From NCBI RefSeq assembly GCF_900107605.1, contig NZ_FNQJ01000030.1:1-39506 (forward strand): a stretch of DNA of 39,506 nt, given 5' to 3'. The translations under genes and the position numbers were made by a program. Shown piece by piece: positions 33,323-39,506 of the stretch (position 1 is the first letter of the stretch; the number at the start of each line of letters is the position of its first letter). Below the pieces are notes generated by a model that saw nothing but the letters and a program-made list of their open reading frames with translations, ran no database searches and was not told where the DNA came from. Source of the stretch: Acidovorax soli (GTDB lineage: Bacteria > Pseudomonadota > Gammaproteobacteria > Burkholderiales > Burkholderiaceae_C).

Positions 33323-34219
33323 ATGGATGTCAGATACATACACAATTTCTTGCGCGTCGTGCAGACGGGCTCCATGTCCGAAGCCGCGCGCCAGCTCGAC
33401 CTCAGCCCCTCGGCCATCGCCCAGCAGATGCGCGTGCTGGAGGTCGGCCTGGGTGCTCCCCTGCTGGTGCGCCATGGCCGCAGCGTGCGCGCCACAGCGG
33501 CCGGCGAGCGCCTGTTCGAACGCGGGCAGCGGCTGCTGCAGGACTTCGACGGCCTGCGCGCATGGGTGTTGGGCGATGCCGATGGCGGCGAGCTGCGCCT
33601 GGGCACGGTGAACACGGCCCTGCACGGCTTTCTGCCCACCGTCATGCAGGCCTTCGTGGCCCGCCATGAGCAGGTGCGCATCAGCGTGCGCGCCGGGCTC
33701 ACGCCCGAGCTGTACACCGCCCTGGTGCAGTCCGAGCTGGACGTGCTGATCTGCCTGAAGCCCTCGTTTGACCTGCCCAAGACCGTCTGCTGGGCCGAGC
33801 TGCGCGAGGAACCCCTGGTCGTGCTGTGCCGCCGCGAGGACGCGCACCAGGACCCGCTGGCGCTGCTGCGCAGCCGGCCCCTGGTGCGCTACGACCGCGC
33901 GCTGGCCGGCGGGCGCCTGGCCGACCGCTACCTCAAGGCACAGGGCATAGTTCCCGTGGAGCGCATGGAGCTCAATTCGGTGCTGGCCGTGGCCATGATG
34001 GTCGACCAGGGCCTGGGCGTGGGGCTGGTGCCCGACATCGGCAGCGTGCTGGCCCAGGGGCGCGACGTATGCACGCTGGCGCTGCCGAATGGGGCGGGTG
34101 CGGGCGGCGACGGCCGCGCCCCGGATGCGCGCAAGGTCGGCCTGCTGTGGCTCAATACCTCGGCCCGCGCGCGCTGGGCGCGCAGCCTGCTTGAATGCGC
34201 GCGGCAATGCCTGGGTTGA
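33323..34219 (+). CDS. LysR-family regulator of the Bug-pca unit
   Basis: 298 residues with HTH at about 3-60 (YIHNFLRVVQTGSMSEAARQ, then LSPSAIAQQMRVLE) and an effector domain (GELRLGTVNTALHGFLPTV, RISVRAGLTPEL). The ATG at 33323 starts at the usual point for LysR proteins; an ATG three codons earlier is an alternative. Neither has a strong ribosome binding site. Divergent from the Bug gene, so it probably activates Bug-pcaB-pcaC with an intermediate as co-inducer. I saw no clear palindrome in the 98-bp gap. Confidence 0.88.
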   Translation: MDVRYIHNFLRVVQTGSMSEAARQLDLSPSAIAQQMRVLEVGLGAPLLVRHGRSVRATAAGERLFERGQRLLQDFDGLRAWVLGDADGGELRLGTVNTALHGFLPTVMQAFVARHEQVRISVRAGLTPELYTALVQSELDVLICLKPSFDLPKTVCWAELREEPLVVLCRREDAHQDPLALLRSRPLVRYDRALAGGRLADRYLKAQGIVPVERMELNSVLAVAMMVDQGLGVGLVPDIGSVLAQGRDVCTLALPNGAGAGGDGRAPDARKVGLLWLNTSARARWARSLLECARQCLG

Positions 34220-34330
34220 CGCGGCAGGGGAGCCCTGATCGTGCCCCGGAATAGCCCGAGTCGCCGACAATGGCTGTTTTGTGCGGTGCATGGGCCTGGT
34301 TCATGCGCCGCGGTTCCCGAAAGCCAAACC

Positions 34331-34801
34331 ATGAACATCACCAAAGACACCGCCGTCACCATCACCTACAAGGTCACCACGCCCCAGGGCAAGCCGCTGG
34401 ATTCCGGCAGCCTGTCGTACCTGCATGGCGGCTATGACAACATCTTTCCCAAGGTCGAAGCGGCGCTGGAAGGCCAGGCCGTCGGCTTCAGCGCGGCGCT
34501 TGATCTGGCCGTCGAAGACGCCTTTGGTGCCCGCGACGAAAGCCTGGTGCGCACCATCCCCAAGGCCGAGTTTCCCCCGGGCGTGAAGGTGGGCGGCCAG
34601 CTGCAGGGCGCGGGCGCCGATGGCCAGCCGCAGGTGTTCAATGTGGTCAAGATCAAGGGCCCCGAAGTGCACCTGGACGGCAACCACCCGTTGGCCGGCC
34701 AGGCGCTGAAGTTCAGCTGCAAGGTGACCGAGGTGCGCGCTGCAAGCGCCGAAGAGATCGCCCACCGCCACGTGCACGGGGCGCACGGCCACCAGCATTG
34801 A
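34331..34801 (+). CDS. slyD: FKBP-type peptidyl-prolyl isomerase, SlyD-like
   Basis: Cytoplasmic chaperone and proline isomerase. 156 residues: FKBP half-domain 1-70 (TITYKVTTPQGKPLDSG, FPKVEAALEGQAVGFSAAL), IF flap inserted about 70-125, and a short His-rich tail (HRHVHGAHGHQH) that can bind nickel or other metals. The tail is shorter than in E. coli SlyD. The ATG at 34331 starts at the conserved point. It stands 112 bp after the LysR gene; its own promoter is likely. Confidence 0.9.
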   Translation: MNITKDTAVTITYKVTTPQGKPLDSGSLSYLHGGYDNIFPKVEAALEGQAVGFSAALDLAVEDAFGARDESLVRTIPKAEFPPGVKVGGQLQGAGADGQPQVFNVVKIKGPEVHLDGNHPLAGQALKFSCKVTEVRAASAEEIAHRHVHGAHGHQH

Positions 34802-34828
34802 TGCTGCGGGCGCGGCGCCCGATGGACC

Positions 34829-35470
34829 TCAGGGCGTCGCCAGGACCCGGAACATGGTGCGCTTGGTGTTGGTGAAATGCGGGCGTGCAATATCGCTCCA
34901 GGCCGTGGCGCGCACTGCCAGCCAGGCGGGTGAGCCCAGGGCTTCCTCGGTGATCAGGTCGTAGCAGGCCAGCGACAGCGGGCCGTGGTCGTGGTTCAGC
35001 AGGCGTCGGGCGTGGATGCAGCCGGGCACGGCCGCCAGGCCTGGCATGTGCTCGCCGTCGTACCAGCGCGCAATCTCGGGCATCCATCCGTCTTCGGGGT
35101 CCATCTCGACCACATAGTGCGCTGCAGGTGCTACGCCACTGGAATGGCCGGGGCGCTCGAACACCAGCTCCAACCGCGACAGCAAGAGCTGGCGCGCACC
35201 GGGCAGGGCGCTGGCCAGGGGGGCCTGCAGCGGTGCCAGGTCGGCGGCGGCCAGCATGGTGCGCTGCGCCAGCGCACAGTACAGATAAGCGCTGCGCAGC
35301 GTGGGCGACCAGGCGATGCGCTGCACGCGCAGGCCCACTGGGCTGTGCGCCAGCGCCGCCTGGACTGCACCGGTTGCCTGCTCGGCCAGGGTGGCATTGG
35401 GCGGGCCGCCTTCGGGCCAGTCGATCTGCAGCAGTAGAAAGTCGGTGGGGTGGGGGGCGTGGGGCTGCAT
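34829..35470 (-). CDS. EthD/dimeric alpha-beta barrel-like protein
   Basis: 213 residues, no signal peptide. The second half contains RWYDGEHMPGLAAVPGCIHARRL, recalling EthD-type ferredoxin-like barrels where WxxxxHxPxLxxVPG is common, and the first half looks like a related repeat (LLLQIDWPEGG...). EthD-like proteins often act as small isomerases or accessory factors in catabolic operons. The ATG at 35470 overlaps the stop of the upstream CMD gene (TGATG). Last gene of the LigI-SDR-Bug-CMD series. Assignment to the fold is by pattern only. Confidence 0.6.
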   Translation of the reverse strand: MQPHAPHPTDFLLLQIDWPEGGPPNATLAEQATGAVQAALAHSPVGLRVQRIAWSPTLRSAYLYCALAQRTMLAAADLAPLQAPLASALPGARQLLLSRLELVFERPGHSSGVAPAAHYVVEMDPEDGWMPEIARWYDGEHMPGLAAVPGCIHARRLLNHDHGPLSLACYDLITEEALGSPAWLAVRATAWSDIARPHFTNTKRTMFRVLATP

Positions 35471-35988
35471 CAATGTCCGATCTGCAAGGCAACGAGAAAA
35501 CGCGACACCATGTTGTAGGCGCCGATGGTGGCACACAGGTCCACCTGGCCCTGTGCGCTGAAGTGTGCGCGCACCTGCTCGAAAAGGGTGTCTGGCACGT
35601 CGATGTCGCGCGTCATGGCGTCGGTCAGTTGCAGCGCCACGCGCTCGGCCGGCGTCCAGTGGGCATCGGCCAGCAGTGCGGGGCTGCGTGTGGCGTCGAT
35701 GGCCTGCTGCGTCTTGCCGGCCTGGAGCGCGTGCGGTACATGCGCGTCGAACTCGTAGGGCGCGCGGTTGAGCACCGCCACGCGCAGGATCACCAGTTCG
35801 CGCAGGCCGGCGTCGAGGCTGCTGCGGTTGCGCACGGCCGAGAGCATCTGCTCCCAGCCATGGGCGATGGGCGGGCTGTTGAGCAGCGCCTGGTACAGCA
35901 CCGAGATGCGGCCGCGCTCGGCCCGGATCTGTGCTTCTTGCGTGGCGAGTTCCGGGCGCGTGCCCGGTACGATGGGGTCGACTCTCAT
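35470..35988 (-). CDS. Carboxymuconolactone decarboxylase-family protein
   Basis: 172 residues of CMD/AhpD fold. The core LDAGLRELVILRVAVLNRAPYEFDAHVPHA (split around 59-88) has Glu64, Tyr78-Glu79 and His83, but no CxxC pair, so it is not an AhpD-type peroxidase. Members without cysteines act as decarboxylases or lactone-processing enzymes. The ATG at 35988 lies just past the Bug stop (36003-36005), 14 bp apart. It is one of two CMD-fold proteins in the window, the other being the PcaC-like one at 30385; they are not close in sequence. Confidence 0.85.
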   Translation of the reverse strand: MRVDPIVPGTRPELATQEAQIRAERGRISVLYQALLNSPPIAHGWEQMLSAVRNRSSLDAGLRELVILRVAVLNRAPYEFDAHVPHALQAGKTQQAIDATRSPALLADAHWTPAERVALQLTDAMTRDIDVPDTLFEQVRAHFSAQGQVDLCATIGAYNMVSRFLVALQIGH

Positions 35989-36002
35989 TAGGCAGGTTCC
36001 GG

Positions 36003-36983
36003 TCAATCAGGGGTCACGTTGTTGGCACGCACGACGCGGGCCCATTTTTCGCTGTCGCTGGCCAGTACCTTGGCCAGTTCGGCTGGGGTGGAGCCCGCCA
36101 CTTCAGCGCCCGACGCTTCGAGCTTGGTCTTGACTGTGGGCACGGCTAGCGCGCGGCGTACAGCTTGGCTGACGCGCTCGGCGTCGGCAGGTGGTGTGCC
36201 CTTGGCGGCAAATAGCGCGTACCAGTTGTCTGAGTCCACGCCGGTGATGCCCATCTCGGCAAAGGTCTTCACGTCGGGGAAGCGCGGATGGCGCTTGTTG
36301 GCGGCCAAGCCAATGGGCTTGAGCTTGCCAGCGGCGATGTGGCCGACCAGGCCGGGGATGTCGCCGAAGAAGCCATCGACATGGCCCGCGATCACGTCAG
36401 TGATGGCCGGTGCCGCACCCTTGTAGGGGATGTGCGCGAGCTTGATCTTGGCGTGCTCGTTGAGCAACTCCATCGCTAGGTGCGGCACGCTACCGGTGCC
36501 CGACGAGGCCATGGTCAGTGGGGCCGTGGCGCGGCGCGCGGTTTCGACGAACTCGGCGCCGGTGTTGTAGGGCGCCTTGGCGTTGACCACCAGCACCTCG
36601 ACGTTGTTGACCAACAGCGATACGGGCGTGAGGTCGGTGGCCGGCTTGTACGACAGCTTGGGGTACAGGGTCGGGTTGATGGCCACGGCCCCCACGCTCG
36701 TGAGCCACAGTGTTTGCGCATCCGGAGCGGAGCGCGAGACGAAGTCGGCTGCGATGGCTCCATTGGCGCCGGCTTTGTTCTCGACAATCACGGTGTGGCC
36801 CAGTTCTTTGCCCAATTGCTCGGAGAGCGTACGTGCCACGAAATCTACCGGGCCGCCGGGTGGAAAGGCGACGATAAGGCGCGTTGTCTTGGGTTGAGCC
36901 ACTGCGGCTCCCGACAGGGTCAGGGCGACGGCGGCAGCCAGGCCCAGGGTCACGGTGCGGCGCGCGAGTTGCAGGGAAGTCAT
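36003..36983 (-). CDS. Bug-family (TctC-like) periplasmic solute receptor
   Basis: 326 residues. Signal peptide about 1-29 (ending SGAAVAQ). Core marks: RLIVAFPPGGPVDFVAR, VIVENKAGANGAIAADFV, and HIPYKGAAPAITDVIAGH. GGAG-type ribosome binding site (AAAGGAGACACCC) precedes the ATG. Third gene of a five-gene series with two likely enzymes upstream, so its ligand should be that pathway's substrate. Membrane subunits are absent from the window. Confidence 0.92.
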   Translation of the reverse strand: MTSLQLARRTVTLGLAAAVALTLSGAAVAQPKTTRLIVAFPPGGPVDFVARTLSEQLGKELGHTVIVENKAGANGAIAADFVSRSAPDAQTLWLTSVGAVAINPTLYPKLSYKPATDLTPVSLLVNNVEVLVVNAKAPYNTGAEFVETARRATAPLTMASSGTGSVPHLAMELLNEHAKIKLAHIPYKGAAPAITDVIAGHVDGFFGDIPGLVGHIAAGKLKPIGLAANKRHPRFPDVKTFAEMGITGVDSDNWYALFAAKGTPPADAERVSQAVRRALAVPTVKTKLEASGAEVAGSTPAELAKVLASDSEKWARVVRANNVTPD

Positions 36984-37015
36984 GGGTGTCTCCTTTGGGG
37001 TTAGGTGAAAAATGT

Positions 37016-37846
37016 TTAACCGCAGCGCACCGACATGCCGCCGTCCACCACGATCTCGGTACCGGTAACAAAGCGCGATTCATCGCAGGCCAGATACAGC
37101 GCGGCATTGGCGGTATCGCGCCCGTCGCCCATGAAGGGCAGTGGAATGCGGGCCTGACGCTCGCGCAGCAGCGCCTCGACGTCGCCGCCCGCGCGCTGAC
37201 CGGCCAGGCGCGCCTCGACCATGGGCGTGTGCAGCTGGCCCGGCACCACGGTGTTGGCGCGGATGCCCTGCTGGGCGTACTGCACGGCGAGCACGCGCGA
37301 GAACTGGATCACGCCGGCCTTGGTGGCGGCATAGGCGATCTGCGCTGCGCCGGTCCAGCGAAGGCCCGAGGTCGACGAGATATTGATGACGTTGCCACTG
37401 CCCTGCGCCAGCATGTGCGGTAGCGCGTGCTTGCAGGTGAGGAAAACGCTCTTGAGGTTGTGGTCGATCTGCGCGTCCCACACCTCCTCGCTCATCTCGA
37501 CCGGTCCACCCTTGGCTGAACCGCCGACGTTGTTCACCAGCACGTCGAGGCGGCCGAATTGGGCCACGCATTCGGCAATAGAGTCATGGATGGATGCGCT
37601 GCTTGTCACGTCGCAGGCACCCGCGGCGAAGCGGCCGCCAACCTGGGCAATCAGCGCGGCGGTTTCGCCCAGGCGGTCGGCATCGCGGTCTACGCCGAAC
37701 ACCAGCGCGCCTTCTTGTGCAAAGCGCACGGCGATGGCGCGGCCATTGCCCCAACCGGCGCCTACCGAGCCGGCGCCGGTTACGAAGACTGACTTTCCAG
37801 CCAGGCGGCCCTGGGGGTTGACGGGGGTGGAGGCATCGAATGTCAT
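37016..37846 (-). CDS. Short-chain dehydrogenase/reductase
   Basis: 276-residue classical SDR using NAD(P)H. The cofactor loop is TGAGSVGAGWGNG (24-36), longer than the usual TGxxxGxG by about five residues, a variant found in some SDRs. NNVGG at 105-109, catalytic Ser158 region (NISSTSG), Tyr172 and Lys176 (YAATK) are intact. An acidic residue Asp53 (GVDRD) after beta-2 suggests NAD preference. It is 19 bp after the LigI-like gene and upstream of a Bug gene. Substrate unknown, presumably a hydroxy or keto acid. Confidence 0.9.
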   Translation of the reverse strand: MTFDASTPVNPQGRLAGKSVFVTGAGSVGAGWGNGRAIAVRFAQEGALVFGVDRDADRLGETAALIAQVGGRFAAGACDVTSSASIHDSIAECVAQFGRLDVLVNNVGGSAKGGPVEMSEEVWDAQIDHNLKSVFLTCKHALPHMLAQGSGNVINISSTSGLRWTGAAQIAYAATKAGVIQFSRVLAVQYAQQGIRANTVVPGQLHTPMVEARLAGQRAGGDVEALLRERQARIPLPFMGDGRDTANAALYLACDESRFVTGTEIVVDGGMSVRCG

Positions 37847-37865
37847 GGCAAGTCTCGGCAGGGCA

Positions 37866-38771
37866 TCAAAGGACAGGAGCTGTGGCGCCCGTGGCGCTGA
37901 AGCCGTAAAGCTTTTGGGGATTGTTCACCAGTAGTGCCTGCAGCGCGGCGGGTGTGGATGCGATCTCCGTCAGGCTGTCGACCAGCTGGCCGTCGTCGGG
38001 CACATGGGTGTGGTTGGGGTGCGGCCAGTCGGTGCCCCACAGGCAGCGGTCGGGGGCGGTCGCGACCAAGCGGCGCGCCAGGGCGATGCCGTGCGCATAG
38101 GGTGGGGCCGGGTCGATGCGGTCGATGCCGCTCACCTTGATGTAGAAGCGCTCGTCGCTGCGCACCAGCTGCTCTAGCGCAGCGAAGTCGGGGTGGTCTG
38201 CGCCGAGTGTTGCGTCTACGCGGCCCATGTGGTCAATCACCACCGGCACGGCGCTTTGGCGCAGCATGGGGGCCAAGCTGTGCACCAGGCTGCTCTCGAA
38301 ATGCACTTGCAGGTGCATGCCCACGGCGGCCAGGCGCGGCGTGAGGGCGACGATGTCTTCCACGCTGGCCGACGCCGTCAGGTGCTTCATGAAATTGAAG
38401 CGGACGCCGCTAAACCCAGCCTCGGCCAGGCGCAGCAGCTCTGCGTCGCTCACTGCTGCGGGCACCAGGGCTACGCCCAGGTAGTGGCCGCCACCAGCGG
38501 CGATGGCGTCTTCGACCACGCGGTTGTCGAATCCGTGCACGGCCGACTGCACGATCACGCAGCGCGAAATGCCCATCTGACGGTGGAGAGCAAACAGCGT
38601 TTCCTTGCCGGCATCGACCGGCGTGAAGCCGCGCGACGCGGCGTAGGGGAACGCGGCGGCGGGGCCGAAAACATGCACATGGCTGTCGCAGGCACCCGTC
38701 GGCAAGACCAGCGCTGGTCTGCGGGGCTGTAGCAGGTAGGTCAGTACTGGGGGCTGGGTGTCGTGTGTCAT
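37866..38771 (-). CDS. LigI-like amidohydrolase (2-pyrone-4,6-dicarboxylate lactonase type)
   Basis: 301-residue TIM-barrel enzyme of the amidohydrolase-2 family. Starts GACDSHVHVFGP (metal-type His31 and His33), then RFNFMKH, LQVHFE (His157), VIDHMGR (His181) and the metal-type Asp248 in LWGTDWPHPN, all as in LigI, which opens the pyrone ring in 4,5-cleavage of protocatechuate or syringate. No other lig genes are in the window, so lactonase activity on another compound is possible. The ATG at 38771 starts the conserved protein; a longer upstream frame runs into the operator region. First gene of a five-gene series divergent from the LysR gene. Confidence 0.85.
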   Translation of the reverse strand: MTHDTQPPVLTYLLQPRRPALVLPTGACDSHVHVFGPAAAFPYAASRGFTPVDAGKETLFALHRQMGISRCVIVQSAVHGFDNRVVEDAIAAGGGHYLGVALVPAAVSDAELLRLAEAGFSGVRFNFMKHLTASASVEDIVALTPRLAAVGMHLQVHFESSLVHSLAPMLRQSAVPVVIDHMGRVDATLGADHPDFAALEQLVRSDERFYIKVSGIDRIDPAPPYAHGIALARRLVATAPDRCLWGTDWPHPNHTHVPDDGQLVDSLTEIASTPAALQALLVNNPQKLYGFSATGATAPVL

Positions 38772-38795
38772 CGCCGTCAGCAAAAATAGTTGACC

Positions 38796-38872
38796 GATTG
38801 TGGGTTGCAATCTGCTTTTTGCGGTCTGCTTTTGGCCTATACCAGTTATCCGTAAAATGCATTGCGATGCAT
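38796..38872. promoter_or_regulatory. LysR-type operator region between ligI-like gene and lysR
   Basis: GATTG at 38796-38800 pairs with CAATC at 38808-38812 (T-N11-A pattern). A second inverted repeat, ATGCAT-N4-ATGCAT, lies at 38857-38872, and TCTGCTTTT is repeated directly at 38811 and 38825. The first site is 25 bp from the ligI-like start, the second 16 bp from the lysR start. Confidence 0.5.
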
Positions 38873-38887
38873 CTTTCTGGGGCTTCG

Positions 38888-39424
38888 ATGGATCTGACGC
38901 GCCTGCAGTATTTCGTGGCCGTGGCCGAGGCCGGTAGCTTCAGCCGCGCTGCGGCCGCGCTGCACCTGTCGCAGCCCGCACTGAGCCGCCAGGTGCTGCT
39001 GCTCGAAGAAGAGCTGGGCCAGCGACTGCTGGAGCGCACGGGGCGCGGTGCCACGCTCACAGACTCTGGAGAGGCCTTGCTGGGTCATGCTCGGGGCATT
39101 TTCGAGCTGGCAGAGCACGCTTGCGCCGACATGGCCGAGCGTCAGCGCAGTCCCCGTGGGCGCCTGACCATCGGCCTGCCGCCACGCGTGGCGCATGTGC
39201 TTACGGCCGACCTGGTGCAGGGTTTCCTGCGGCAGTTTCCCGACGCATCCATCACCGTCGAGGAGAACCTGAGCATCCGCTTGCGTGAGTGGCTTGTGGC
39301 CGGACGTTTGGACCTGGCGGTGCTGTTCGATCCGCCACATTCGCCTCAGTTGCAGACCGAAACCCTGGTGCGCGAGCCCATGGTGCTGATCAGCACCCAG
39401 TCGCTACCGGCTAAGAGCGGCTAA
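38888..39424 (+). pseudogene. LysR-family regulator, truncated by IS element
   Basis: N-terminal HTH intact (TRLQYFVAVAEAGSFSRAAA, LSQPALSRQVLLLEEELG) and the first half of the effector domain (RGRLTIGLPPRVAHVL), but the frame ends after 178 codons with LISTQSLPAKSG, where homologues have about 300. Sequence after about 39407 no longer resembles a LysR gene and begins an apparent insertion sequence. The missing second half makes ligand sensing unlikely. Divergent from the five-gene catabolic series, so loss would affect its control. ATG at 38888. Confidence 0.8.
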
Positions 39425-39506
39425 CAAAACGGCAAGAGCCTTCGGACGCAGATGACACAGCAAGCCAGGGAGAGCAACGCGACGTGAATGTCGATGCGGC
39501 GCTCGA
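39421..39506 (-). mobile_element. Insertion sequence end with 3' end of transposase gene
   Basis: On the - strand a frame open at the window edge encodes ERRIDIHVALLSLACCVICV followed by RRLLPFC and a TAG at 39421-39423. This resembles the C-terminal helix of IS5-type DDE transposases. The terminal inverted repeat should lie at about 39410-39432 (GAGCGGCTAACAAAACGGC). The rest of the element is outside the window, and family assignment is tentative. Confidence 0.6.

Overview
The window looks like a chromosomal segment of a high-GC betaproteobacterium of the order Burkholderiales, most likely Comamonadaceae and close to Acidovorax. This rests on four solitary Bug-type (TctC-like) periplasmic receptors, the recA-recX, sucC-sucD and topB-SWIB gene types, and short palindromic intergenic repeats of a kind I know from that family. 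No database search was possible; product names come from reading motifs and family resemblance.

Layout. 1-410 holds mobile-element debris. 410-2746 (- strand) is a type IV pilin gene with a sigma-54-like promoter and, behind a terminator, a PglL/TfpO-type pilin O-glycosylase gene whose 5' end carries two runs of nine G. 3344-5351 (- strand) holds an internally deleted cyclic-nucleotide phosphodiesterase remnant, an FHA protein, a PP2C phosphatase and a possible short ORF. 5570-11413 is housekeeping: a TerC-type membrane protein, sucD and sucC, argC, recX and recA with an SOS-type promoter. 11553-17601 holds a MarR regulator, a LysR regulator with a perfect 21-bp palindrome at its divergent promoter, and a + strand series of Bug receptor, N-formylglutamate amidohydrolase-like protein, response regulator and TctE-type histidine kinase. 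17694-19798 (- strand) is a tight set of SET-domain protein, biotin-protein ligase and SPOR protein, divergent from topB (topoisomerase III with a C-terminal SWIB domain) across a 35-bp alternating purine-pyrimidine tract.

22936-26894 carries a tyrosine phosphatase, a second Bug receptor, a methyltransferase, a DTW-domain tRNA modification enzyme and a small zinc-ribbon protein. 26957-28306 is a solitary HipA-family kinase (YjjJ type) with an AT-rich palindromic promoter. Then come an exported DUF1439-like protein and a pirin. 30385-34219 is a Bug-PcaB-PcaC set with a divergent LysR gene, followed by a SlyD-type isomerase. 34829-38771 is a five-gene - strand series (LigI-like hydrolase, SDR, Bug, CMD-family protein, EthD-like protein) of unknown substrate. 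Its divergent LysR regulator is cut short at the right edge by what appears to be an IS5-type element.

The right third therefore reads as uptake and breakdown of aromatic or polycarboxylate compounds, with regulators next to receptor genes. Both ends of the window lie in or beside mobile-element sequence.
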